DNA of 64,000 nucleotides from Atherix ibis (taxonomy: Eukaryota; Arthropoda; Insecta; Diptera; Athericidae). The stretch's first letter is position 1. Each line of letters starts with the position of its first letter. Made by a program: the position numbers and the translations under genes. The stretch is from the NCBI GenBank assembly GCA_958298945.1, contig OY282610.1, forward strand, positions 20,484,233 to 20,548,232. Reading direction: 5' to 3'. Shown here piece by piece: positions 24,342-35,289 of this stretch. Under the pieces are notes generated by a model that was given only the letters and a program-made list of their open reading frames with translations, was not told the origin of the DNA and did no database searches.

Positions 24342-24401
24342 TTTACAAAAATATATATATATAAAAAAAAAACTGTTTTAAGTGCAGTTATATTAACTGA
24401 T

Positions 24402-25399
24402 TTATTGAGTTTGGACAACTGGATGGTAACCGTTCTCATCAGCAGTGAAGGTGACAAGGTATGTACGACCATCTGGCGCCACGAATGAATATGAACCAGA
24501 CATGACGGTGACCTTCTCTTCACCACCGACATCCTTTAGTTCACCAGTTTCCTGACGGCGAGTACCATCACTTAGCTCATATCTATATTATATATACAAA
24601 ACAAACTCTTATTTATTATTAAAGTAAAAAAAATAAAAATATTTTTAAATAAATTTCTTCTAATCCTGAAATTTTATCATATAATCCTTATAGCTATAAG
24701 AAAATCGAAATATTTTCAAATTGATTTTTTAACCCCATAATTTCTATTATCAATAGTATATAAATTATTACAAAATTTTCAAGCCTTATTCTGTCCAAAG
24801 ATTTTTTTTATTGATTTTCAGATAATTAGACTTGATAATATGTAATAAAAAAAATTTTTATCTATTAACTTTTTACCATACTCTTTTTTATTAGTATTCT
24901 ATTATTAATTTTAAAAATAAAAAATTCTCAAATATTCTCCATTATTTTGTAGTTTTTAACAAAAATTTTCTTTACATAGTTTTTAATAATAATTTAGAAA
25001 ATAAAAAAAATCCTAGTATTTTTTTTTTTTTGAACATATAAAAAAAATTTACTTTATAAAAAAATTTACTTTCGATTTAATTTATTTGAGTTTTTTTTAT
25101 CATAAAAAGGACACCATATCTAGTTTAGTTTAGTTCTTACTTTAACATTTTATCAATAGATATTTAATTGAATATTTAACCAAAAAAAAAAAAAAAAAAA
25201 CCCAAAAAATGAGAGTAAAACTTTAGGAAATCTTATTAAAAAAATAATAAAGAAAAGATTTTAATCCTTACGCGAATTGATAATTGCCAAGTCCGTCGTT
25301 GTCGCTTGAATAGCTAACTAATTGAACATCATTGGGATTGCCTTGTGGAGCACAGATGGCAGCACCGATTAGAACGCACAAAACAATAAAAGCTTTCAT
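24402..25399 (-). CDS. RR-1 chitin-binding cuticle protein (Cpr family), two exons
   Basis: Secreted structural protein of the insect cuticle, binding chitin through a Rebers-Riddiford domain. Exon 1 codes from 25399 to 25272 and exon 2 from 24582 to 24402. The 689-bp intron has a GTAAGG donor and an AG acceptor and splits an Ala codon. The mature product is 102 residues. Residues 1-17 (MKAFIVLCVLIGAAICA) form a signal peptide. Residue 18 starts PQGNPNDVQLVSY. The domain follows: YELSDGTRRQETGELKD, then GSYSFVAPDGRTYLVTF and TADENGYHPVV. This fits the RR-1 pattern G-x-Y-x(4)-PDG...ADE-x-GY-x-P, including the aromatic residues that contact chitin. The protein is short, as larval RR-1 proteins usually are. 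No neighbouring paralogue was found, although such genes are often clustered. It is intact, with no stop or frameshift. Confidence 0.96.
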
Positions 25400-25659
25400 T
25401 TTTCCTGTTTGTTAAAATAATTTTTCCCTTTGCACAATTGGATTTTTCCAACAAAAAAATTTAACAATACAACAAAACAAGAATATTATAAACCGTTTGT
25501 TCGAAATTTATCAATTAACGACTTTTTCTCAATTCTCAAATTTAAGAACAGAAATAACTTTAACACAATTTTCATATATTATATATATATATATATATTA
25601 AAATGAATTTCCTTTAAAGAAAATTATAATATTTCTGTTAACTCAGTTGAATTAAACAA

Positions 25660-25701
25660 TTGAGACTGTTGCCTTTTGAACGATGACACCCGCCTTTTAT
25701 A
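25660..25701 (-). promoter_or_regulatory. Core promoter of the cuticle gene (TATA box and initiator)
   Basis: On the minus strand TATAAAAGG lies at 25701-25693, and a CAGTC initiator-like sequence with its A at 25667 is 34 bp downstream. This predicts a 5' leader of about 268 nt before the ATG at 25399. An acceptor-like aacaaacag just before the ATG (about 25405) would allow a leader intron, which cannot be confirmed from sequence alone. Strong TATA promoters are typical of stage-specific cuticle genes. Confidence 0.7.
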
Positions 25702-27100
25702 CCTACTTGAACTCTTTCGTCGAAATAATATTACACAATATTCCACTGTGTGCTGCTGTTTTGTTTTTTTTTTCTTCACTTACCACTGAATACAAACATC
25801 TTTAATATGGGCAACCCGACATGGGTTATAGCAGATAACCAGCTAAAATGGAAAAGTTGCACAGTAGATATATACGGTAGAGCTAGTGAGAAGATACCAA
25901 ATAACCACCACCACCTCTCCAAAATGACACCATCACCAACAACTACTACAGTTCCAATCCTATGATCACAGCATCGGTTGGTTGATCAGATTTACTACGA
26001 TAGTAGGAAATATTTCTATTTATCTTATACTATATATTGTATGTAGTATAAATATTTCCATCTCTCAGAGTAAGTAATCGCCAGATTTATTGTAATCTAT
26101 CAAATTCCAAATAATTATCTAATCGTTAATACTTTTGTTAGCAAACCAAAAAAAAAAAAAAAAAAAAAAAAAAAAACACAAAAATACCAAATACACTAAC
26201 TCAAATCTTTTATTCTAATATCCGTAAAAATATATCAAAAATGACATTCAAATTGCACATCTTTTTTTTATTGTTTTTCTATTCCATCTATGAAAAATTT
26301 CCATCAAAATAAATCACAAAAAATATATTAACTAGCATAAAATTGTATGATCGTAAATGTCATCAAAACTACTTACTTTAGATAGTTTTTTGTGCATTTT
26401 AGAGAAAAAAATTATTTTATAAATCATAACAAATGAACAATTCTAATATTATTGCAAGTTTTCATATAATTGAATGATTATAGAATTGTACGTCTAAAAA
26501 ATCGAAATAAATTGGAAAAAAAATCATAAAATTAATTTGTTTACATTCAACTTTCTATGGTAAAACGAGCAAATACATACTCGTATTATAATTGAAGAAA
26601 AAGAGTAAAAAACAATGAAGATTTTTTATAAATTAATTAAATTTTTTTCTCTTTATATTTGAATGCCATCTTCTTCTTCCAATCGAAATAGAAACTATAA
26701 TTTTAATTATTTGCAGAGTAAAAAAAAAAAAGTAACCAATTCCATTGGACTATCCTTTAATTAATTGGTGACGATAGATGGCTAGATGTAATTGTATAGT
26801 CAAAAGATACATAACATTTTACAATATTCAAAATTGCAACATTTAATTATATGGTATAAAATGGCATTAATTAATTTAATTATAAATGTAGAATATTTTT
26901 TTTTAGTTTTGTTTTTGCTTATTTATGTAAAATATAAAAAAATATTTATATATATAAAAGTTATTAATAAATAATAATTTAAAATTCCATGGAAATAAAT
27001 AAATTACAAGGAAAAAATATAAAGTACCAGAGGCAGAGAAATGGGAAAAGGTCAGCATTTTTTCCATAATTTAACACAGGCCATCATCATCTCAGATAAC
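25702..27100. other. AT-rich upstream region, no second gene seen
   Basis: Contains an AT dinucleotide run (about 25577-25600 just inside the gene leader) and a long poly(A) tract near 26144-26176. No exon with splice sites and no element motif was recognised. Confidence 0.45.
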
Positions 27101-27110
27101 CATGGTGAAA

Positions 27111-27177
27111 CGTCGCATCGCATCGCATCGCACGCAAACAGCGCATCGCATTTTTTGTGAAACGTAGCATCGCATCG
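27111..27177. repeat. GCATC pentanucleotide repeat
   Basis: Repeated cgcat/catcg units, first uninterrupted (27111-27132) and then dispersed as gcgcatcgcat and gcatcgcatcgg up to 27177. Confidence 0.75.
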
Positions 27178-27654
27178 GATCTTCGAGATATCGTACGTAT
27201 GACGTGTTTTAGACGTAATTGATCAGGACTGGCTATCGTATCGCTAGGTCAGACCTATTATTAGCATTGTACACGAAATGGAAACATTTTTCTATGCACA
27301 AAATTTTTGTAAATTTGCAAAATATATTATTTATATTGAAAATGGCAAAGACATACTCACATTGGTAAAAACTTTTCAACAGTTAACATAATAATTATGA
27401 TTTTGGTATAAAAAGGAATTAAACGCTCGTCAAATTGAAATGGTCGAAAATGTCACTTGGAATTATTTGTTGGGAAATTTTTTTTTTTTTTAAATAATAT
27501 TTTTACGTAAATTTGTTTTTGTTTTTGATTTTTCGTAAAATTTACTTGTTTTTTCTTTTCTTGTGCCATTTTGAAAAATTTATTTCGATTTATTCAAAAA
27601 TTTATATTGGAAGTAACTATAAAAGGAAAAACGGTTTTTTTTTTAAAATTTGAA

Positions 27655-28345
27655 GTTTTTTTTTGGAAAAGAGCTTAAAGTATTGCCCATTGCTAGCCAT
27701 AACTTTTTCTCATTCCATGTCGAAAAATTGCTCGTCTTTTGAGGCCATCCACGAATCGACTCAATTTTTTGTTTTTTGATAAGATTGGAAGTGCTGCTCG
27801 GCTAGGCCATGCGTCATCGATCGGAAGAGATAGTAGTCGGAAGGAACGATGTCTGGACGAAAAATTGGGTGGATTCGTGGATGGCCTCTAAAGACGAACA
27901 GTTTTTTCGACATAAAATCCATATGCTGCGGGTGTGGCAGAACGTCCCATTTCAGTACGTTTCCAGGTATGCTCGGCTCAAACGTATAGCGAGCTCCTTA
28001 AACCCGGTTTCAACACCACGCCGATCTGGTACCATCAAATACATGGCATGAGCTTCGAGCTGGTACAATATGAGCTGGCGCCTGACGATTTTCTTCGCTT
28101 TGGATTATCATAATCGATCCACTTTTCATCGCTAGTCACAATACGATGCAGAAAACCCTTTCTTTTTTTTCGGCTGGAGCAGCTGTTCGCATGTGAAAAA
28201 ACACTGTTCGAAACCTTTGGGCTTCAACTTGTAAGGCACTCAATATCCTTGCTTTTGGAGCATTCCCAAGACTTTCAAACGATGGGAAATAGCTTGTTGA
28301 GTTACTGGATCTTCATTAATCATTCGATGCGCCTCAGCTGCAAAA
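27655..28345 (-). pseudogene. Mariner transposase remnant (irritans-like)
   Basis: On the minus strand, from right to left: HRMINEDPVTQQAISHRLKV (second helix-turn-helix region, 28325-28265), KGFLHRIVTSDEKWIDYDNP (first catalytic Asp in SDEKW, about 28160-28100), and near the left end RSMTHGLAEQHFQSY with SRFVDGLKRRAIF past a frameshift. The middle part with the second and third catalytic residues is missing. A short piece of the same C-terminal region lies in the opposite orientation at 27860-27935. The family assignment rests on the DEKWIxYDNPKRRKS motif. Confidence 0.8.
27860..27935 (+). pseudogene. Inverted scrap of mariner C-terminal coding sequence
   Basis: Reads NWVDSWMASKDEQFFRHKIH on the plus strand while the surrounding mariner remnant reads on the minus strand. 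A related sequence is at 27700-27785 in inverted orientation. Confidence 0.65.
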
Positions 28346-28359
28346 CTTACCGAAAATGA

Positions 28360-29225
28360 CGCTTTTCAAGCTCAAAAATATATAAAACTCCACTAAAAAG
28401 TCACAAACGCAATGATGAGAAGTTATTGACATATGCCTAAGCTTACGATTTGACACTTCTGATTTGATATTTCGGACCAGCATTAACTGCTGGCGCCATC
28501 TATTGGAAAACGGAGAATTTCCCATTTGTACTCAAGAATTAGTGAAATATAATTCAGAGAAAACTATCAACACCAAAAAAAAAATATGTATGATTTTGTG
28601 TTAAATTTCATATAGTCTAAAAGTCCATATTGACCTAAGTGAGAAGCTTTCGGTCAATTCATTATCATTTGACAAAATTTTATACGATAATTTTTTTCGA
28701 AAATTTTTCAGATCTACTATACAAAAATAAAAGGTTGTTCAGTTTGTGCATTGGGAAAAAAAGTATAATAAACTATAAATTTGATTGCATAGTCGAAAAA
28801 GTTCGTGTTGTTTTTGAGTAAATATTTTTCAAACCAAATATTATCCATTATTATTAACAGTATAGAACTTCTGTGTTTTCTGGTTGATAAACTGAAGAGA
28901 GTGGTTTTCACAGGTCTCTCTTGAAATCAGCTTGCTCACTCTTCCTATTGCTCAAAGCACAGCCCTGCCATGATTCCCTACCAATCCCACCATACCCAGA
29001 GCATAAGCTTATTGCCCATCAATCATGGCTTCGAAATTGTTTGTGATCGTTAATTTCTCTTTCTCCATGATCTCTTTTGAATGATATTCTCATATTTTAG
29101 CCATTTTTCATCGACAATTATGATATGCTTCAGAAATAGCCCGATTTCATTGCGTTTCAGCAGCTTATCGCAGATATTAACTCGGTCCACCAAAACATCG
29201 AGTTTTTTTTTTTATAAGTCCATAT
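28360..29225 (-). repeat. Composite repeat with a second mariner transposase fragment (copy 1)
   Basis: The block matches 34030-34935 in the same orientation. Near its right end the minus strand reads DKLLKRNEIGLFLKHIIIVD followed by EKWLKYENIIQKRSW, the DEKW first-Asp region of a mariner of a different subfamily from its left neighbour, and then a stop. Its left part reads MGNSPFSNRWRQQLMLVRNI, also present in copy 2, near a ctgctggcgccatctattgg sequence. No full transposase is present. Confidence 0.75.
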
Positions 29226-29551
29226 TGGCTTGATATTAAGCTTATTGTTTCTTAAATAAGTTGGTGTCCTCTTGTATATTGAAACTCCTGTGACTATAAT
29301 GGCAAGAGTTGATTATTTTTGGGGGGAAAAGTTCTAAATTTTTAAAATTTAAACTATGATAACTTATATAATTAATTATTATTCCCTAAGTTAATATTGG
29401 TTTATCTGAATATCTGTAAGTTTAATAAAGTTTTTTTGTGATCATAATTCCCGATTTTCAAATCCTAATTTTTAGTTTAAAATCTTAACTGACAAAAAGT
29501 GGTCTTGTCTTAAACTCCATGCTAATCTGTGTGAATGGCTCCTTATTAATA

Positions 29552-30005
29552 TAGGGTGTCCCAAACTATACGCAAGAAGTAATTTTAATAGAAAATACGG
29601 GTCGTAAAGTATACAGTATAAAATTATGTATGGAATATCAACCGGGTAAATAGCCTCTTACGGCTTTGATGACATATACGTACTGTTTTGTTGACATTTT
29701 CCATGATCGTTTAGCATAAATGTGGCTGAACTTCATTGATACAGCGCTCAATTTCCTTCTTCAAAGTGTGGGTGGTCATATTACCATAAACGCCAGACTT
29801 TAAAAAGAAACAGAATTTGCCAATTCTCATCACTAAAACGGGAAATTACACGATCAGCAAATGACTTATGCAATAATTGAGTTGTTTCCTAGGCTGTATG
29901 GTATGTGACACCGTTTTTTTGAAACCACATATCGTTCACATGCAATTTAGGTACAAAAGACTGAATTATTATGTCGCGATGACGAACACCATTTTGGGTG
30001 TAAAA
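29552..30005 (-). pseudogene. Tc3-like transposase 3' half
   Basis: Minus strand: IQSFVPKLHVNDMWFQKNGV then TYHTA, a stop, and ETTQLLHKSFADRVISRF. This corresponds to the second catalytic block (usual WFQQDGATCHTA) of Tc3-like transposases, again with Asn where Asp is expected. The element probably ends near 29552, where tagggtgtcccaaactat begins, a terminal sequence common to such elements. Confidence 0.75.
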
Positions 30006-30429
30006 AATGAAAAAAAAAACCTAATTTCAAATCCTTTTTTTTATTAAATTGTTATAAATTTAATGAAACTATTGTAACAAATAATGATAAAAATGAAATA
30101 ATTTAATTTACAAATTAGTCCATATTGATAAGTACGATTCTGATCTCTAAGTCAATATTGGCTCGAATGAGTTTGGTTTGCATACTAAATTTTTTTTCTT
30201 TTCCCTAACCATAGTTATTAATTTCGAAATCTTAATTTGAATATTCAAAACCTTAATTGATGAAAAGTGGTATATTTTTTTTAAGTCCATACTGATATGT
30301 GTAAATGTCTGAATATTAATAATCGGTTCTACAAAAGAAAAATTATTTGAAAAACATAATTTAGGATTCTGCCGTATTTCAAATAATTTTTACCACAAAG
30401 GAGAGAATTTAAATAAATTTTGAACTACA

Positions 30430-31455
30430 AATTTTGTACCATAAATAACTTAAATAATTAATTTTAATTGACTCTCAGACCTATTCGAGAAACTTAGAAT
30501 TTTCTATCCGTAAGTCCAAATTGACTTTAGTAAATATAAAAATATTTTCCTATAAAAAGTTAAATATTTTTACTATAATTAAATATGGCTAGCTGTTAAA
30601 ATGAAAAATGTTTGTAATTTTTTTTATAATCAATATTTTGGTAATTTTTTTGATATACTTAACGGTTAGCGCCATCTGTTTACGAATTTTATAGCTTTGG
30701 CAGTGATGAAATTATGGAAAAATTACATCAAATCACATCACATAATAAGAGAGGTTTTTTAATCTATAATTTTACAAAAGGAAATCGGAAAAATTACAAA
30801 TTTTCTACTCTCCAATAATAAGTAATTATATGCTTCTTTTAACCGCCGATTAATTTTCTCGAAAAATTTCACTTTTCTTTAAATAAAAAAAAATTAAAAA
30901 ATTTTGATACACTGTACCATAATAGTGTCATTTAATTTTTAACTAAAGATTTTGTAAAAAATTAAAATAATTAACTTTAATTGACTCTCAGACCTATTAG
31001 AGAAATTTAGAATTTTCTATCCGTAAGTCCAAATTGACTTTAGTAAATATTAAAATATTTTCCTATAAAAAGTTAAATAGTTTTACTATAATTAAATATG
31101 GCTAGCTGTAAAAATGAAAAATGTTTGTAATTTTTTTTATAATCAATATTTTGGTAATTTTTTTGACATACTTAACGGTTAGCGCCATCTGTGTACAAAT
31201 TTTATAGCTTTGGCAGTGATGACATTATGGAAAAATTACATCAAATCACATCACATAATAAGGAATTATAATAAAAGAGGTTTTTTTTTAATCTATAATT
31301 TTACAAAAGGAAATCGGAAAAATTACAAATTTTCTACCTTACAATAATCAGTAATTATATGCTTCTTTTTAACTCCGATTAATTTTCTCGAATAATTTCA
31401 CTTTTCTTTAAATAAAATAAAAAAAAATAATAATTTTTGATACACTGTGACATAA
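30430..31455. repeat. 513-bp tandem duplication
   Basis: Two direct copies meet near 30942: gacctattcgagaaactt at 30478 reappears as gacctattagagaaattt at 30991, 513 bp away. The copies stay alignable for their whole length, with small indels. Each carries tatccgtaagtccaaattga, ttagcgccatctgt and tctttaaataaaa. Non-coding. Confidence 0.88.
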
Positions 31456-33900
31456 TACGACATAAAAATAGGTAATCTTTTCCTTAAATGAATATTTCGC
31501 ATATGCAATTGGAAGAAGACGATCAAATTAACAGCTTTTCATCAATGAATAATAAATCAGCCCTGATGGCATGATATTTACTAGTTGGAACAGGTACGAA
31601 GAAGCCTTTTTACACTATATACAAGTATTGTATCGTTTAGGCTATTAATTTTTACTAAATTTTAAGAGTATACTCGTACACAACAGCCAAATCGTAACTA
31701 GGAATATAAGTACTTCCCTATTATCGAAATATGTGTCTCCAGTCTTTGTTGGTTCACAGAGCATTTAGTGTTGCTATTACCTGGCACCACAACCTTACCT
31801 TAACATATTCATATGTACTCGTCTGTTTTATCATTACGGAACTGTTTACTACGGGATGAGTATGAATATTTTATGCCGGGCTCATTTCTACATGAAGTTA
31901 ATCGTGTCTTAGTCGCATCGTTGAAAAATTACTTACAATAATAATAAAAATCATAATATTCATCGAAGGTGAAATGCATTAAGATTTCGAACTAATTTGC
32001 GGTTGTGGTTGACCCATTCATTGTAGGTTCTCTATCGTATGTGAACATGCTGAAAAATCGTTGAGGGTGTTTGGATTCTTGCACACAACAAACGTTCACA
32101 TCCTTACGAGTATTATCAGCTCTGAAGCATAGGTATTCGAAAATCACCCCTCTCCACCTCTTGTATTTTTATTAACTTGTTAATATAAAACCAATTATTT
32201 ATGGAATATTCATAATCAATGAATGATGTCAGTCACCTATTATTCAAATAAGGTGAAAATGATGAAAATCTATTAATTTTATAAAAGTTTTTTTTTGACA
32301 ATATTCTCGATGTTGACGATAATGGAAATTGTAAAGATATCACCCCGAACAGAGTATCTAATAATATCTTCTGAATATTATATTAGTATAAAAATCACCG
32401 GTAATTACAACAAATAATGGACAATACTTTGTATTGTAGATTGGTGGCATTTTACTTTTACTATTATTAATTATTAAGTGAAATAAAATTAACCCAACGT
32501 ACTAGATGCATCAATCTGCTATCTGTCTATGCAATTTCCTTGTGGGCATATTCACTTGCATCTGAACAATAATATAATATAATAATTAGCCAGCCAAACG
32601 TGGATTAGTACAAGTATTTCAAAAGCATGATTTACACCGATTAAGGTAAATCGTTTTGTATCTTTTCACGTTGCTGTTGTTTTTTTTTTGTTTTTTTTTT
32701 TTATTCTCACGTTTCTTTCTTGATATTAAAAATACAATATTTCTGGTATCCTCATTCAAGTTAATTGAAGCCCTCAAAATTTTTTGAATACATTTTTATT
32801 GGTATTTCATTTATTTTTTTTTCATTTTCCTCAAAATTATTGGATATTTTATTTTTCAATTATTTTGTATTTTAAGCAACAAAAAAAAACAAAAAAAAAC
32901 AACAACAACAACAAAATAATCTCTTCTTCTGCCTTGAGCCGAAGATGATGCCGAGGTTATAATATCACCGGCTCCATACCTCACCAAAAGTACTAAGTGG
33001 AGTGTGTACAATATTGCCGGGAGCTATGATAATATTTTCTTTTTCTCATATGTTGTTTTTTTTTATTATTTATTTATATCATTCCTCTCAAGTGTAAAAT
33101 ATTCACTTAATATTATTATAGTGCTGTGTACACCTAGAGTATCAATATGTCGAAAAGAGTCATCTTCATTCGACCTTTCAACCGAAACGATATAAAAATT
33201 CTTTCTATTATCACATGGATGAGTTGTGGTGATGTAATATATAGTATGAACAAAATCCTATATTGAATTAAATACTTTAAAATTAAAATTTATTATAGAT
33301 AAAAGATTGTTGTAAATTTTTATGGTAGTTGTAATAATAGTAGTAATAGTGATTATTCAATCGAGAAATAATAATTTAAAAAAAAATCAAAAGAAATAAG
33401 AAGAAAATCCCCAAAAGTGTGGCCCAATCCAAAGGCTTTGAAAATTTAAAACTTTTTTTTCTTTGTATTTATACAATTTCATAAAACACCGCCCCCACAC
33501 ACCACCACCCTCACACCTCCACCCTCACAAAAATAAACTTATTTATTTTATATTTTACTTACTATTTATCATTGGAATTTTTCTTATAGACTTTTTTTTT
33601 ATTGATCTTTTTCTCACATCTTCATCATTTTCGACAAGAAACAACATGGACATCTTATTCCAAAAAGAAACAGAAAAAAAACGAATAACATTTTCATATT
33701 GAAAAAGATAAAAAAAAATGAAAACCGCTCATATTTGGAGGAAAAAATTACAAAATTCATGACGGGAATTTTTGTATCTGCATTAAAATTTAATTAATAT
33801 TATATTATCGACCATTAAGATGGCATTTACAAGTAACTACAACTATTGTTAACAAAAAAAAAAAAACTTTATTCTAGTATATTTAATAGAATTGGTATTG
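31456..33900. other. AT-rich stretch without recognised gene
   Basis: No element or exon motif was recognised. It contains a CAA-rich run at about 32880-32920 and a cytosine-rich strand segment at 33488-33528. Open frames at 33004-33195 and 33463-33702 are low-complexity. Confidence 0.45.
33488..33528 (+). repeat. Cytosine-rich CCACC/CACACC tract
   Basis: About 40 bases almost without G or T on the plus strand (accgcccccacacaccacca onward), in AT-rich surroundings. Confidence 0.6.
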
Positions 33901-33913
33901 AAATTTTTTTTTT

Positions 33914-33983
33914 CATTTCTTAATAATAAGCTGAGATTTTTACTTAGAAGTCTCTATTATTTAAGAAGCTAAAAATGCTGTTG
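33914..33983. repeat. Left member of a flanking direct repeat
   Basis: Shares taataataagctgaga, aagtctct and ttattta followed by agctaaaa with 34979-35044, in the same orientation. The pair brackets the mariner-containing copy 2 of the composite repeat. Confidence 0.6.
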
Positions 33984-34029
33984 GTAGTATCTGAACTTTA
34001 ACTTGTATGCCACCCAATATCTTTGTGGA

Positions 34030-34935
34030 TCAATTCTCAAGGCTTTCAAACCTCAAAGTATATAACGCCGATAAAAAGTCACAAATGCAATGATGAGGAA
34101 TTGTTGACAGATGCCTAAGCTTACGATTTGACATTTCTGTTTCGATATTTCGGACCAGCATTAACTGCTGGCGCCATCTATTAGGAAACGGAGAATTTCC
34201 CATTTGTACTCCCAATAAAAATCAAAATAAAAACAAGAATTAGTCAAATATAATTCAGAAAAAACTATCAACACCAAAAAAAAAATATGTACGATTTTAT
34301 TAAATTTCATATAGTCTAAAAGTCCATGTTGGCTTAAGTGAGAAGCTTTCAGTCAATTTATTATCATTTGACAAAATTTTATACGATATTTTATTTTCGA
34401 AATAAAAAAGCTCATAACAAAGAAATTAGGATTATCCTGTTTGGGTGTTTGGAAAAACAAAATTAAAATACACTATAAATTTTATTGAATAGTCGAAAAA
34501 GTTCGTGGTGTTTTTGAGTAAATATTATTCAAACCAAACATTCTCTATTATTATTAACAGTATAGAACTTCTGTGTTTTCTGGTTGACAAACTGAATCGA
34601 GTAATTTTTACAGGTCTCTCTTGAAATCAGCTTGCTCACTCTTCCTATTGCACCTCAAAGCACAGCCCTGCCATGATTCCCTACCAATCCCACCATACCC
34701 AGAGCATAAGCTTATTGGTCGTAAATCATGGCTTCGAAATTGTTTGTGATCGTTCATTTCTCTTTTTCCATGATCTCTTTCGAATGATATTCTTATATTT
34801 TAGCCATTTTTCATAGACAATTATAAAATGCTTTAAAAATAGCCCGATTTCATTGCGTTTTAGTAGCGTATCGTAGATATCAAGTTTCTTTTCGAAACCA
34901 CCTTTTCGCAAATGGTTTAAAACGGTTTAATGATA
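34030..34935 (-). repeat. Composite repeat with mariner fragment (copy 2)
   Basis: Second copy of 28360-29225, about 5.7 kb away and in the same orientation. The minus strand reads DTLLKRNEIGLFLKHFIIVY then EKWLKYKNIIRKRSWKKRNE. In this copy the first catalytic Asp of DEKW is Tyr (YEKW). The left part reads MGNSPFPNRWRQQLMLVRNI. The two copies have diverged by substitutions and small indels, so the duplication is not recent. Confidence 0.75.
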
Positions 34936-34978
34936 TTTATTTAAATCGTAAGCAGTATCATTTTCCACTTTATTCCAA

Positions 34979-35044
34979 TTTTTCATTCCTAAATAATAAG
35001 CTGAGACTTAGAAGTCTCTTTTATTTAACAAGCTAAAAAAACTG
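34979..35044. repeat. Right member of a flanking direct repeat
   Basis: Matches 33914-33983. It contains gagacttagaagtctc, a 7-bp inverted repeat around AG. Confidence 0.6.
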
Positions 35045-35074
35045 ATATAAAATCAATGTTGATATAAGTTAAAT

Positions 35075-35150
35075 GTCTTTAAGGATTATCACTTATAAAA
35101 AAAATGATAAGACATTACCATTTTTTTTATAAGTGATAATCCTTAAAGAC
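35075..35150. repeat. Perfect 32-bp inverted repeat (hairpin)
   Basis: Arm 35075-35106 is exactly complementary to 35119-35150, leaving a 12-nt loop. The arms begin gtctttaaggattatcactt and end in an A/T run. A transcript of either strand would fold into a long uninterrupted stem. Confidence 0.93.
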
Positions 35151-35289
35151 ACTAAGTTTTTCATGCAACTACACTTAGTAGTGCGGAACCCTCACCCAGT
35201 AAAAACACCTTCTATATCAATAAAACTACTATAATACTAACCATTATATTTGTTCCTGCGTTCTTAAACTAATTTTTATTCCGCAATAG

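Noticed and set aside
25750..25965. Plus-strand 71-codon frame upstream of the cuticle gene
   Set aside because: No motif, no homologue recognised, and it lies in the promoter-proximal region of a gene on the other strand.
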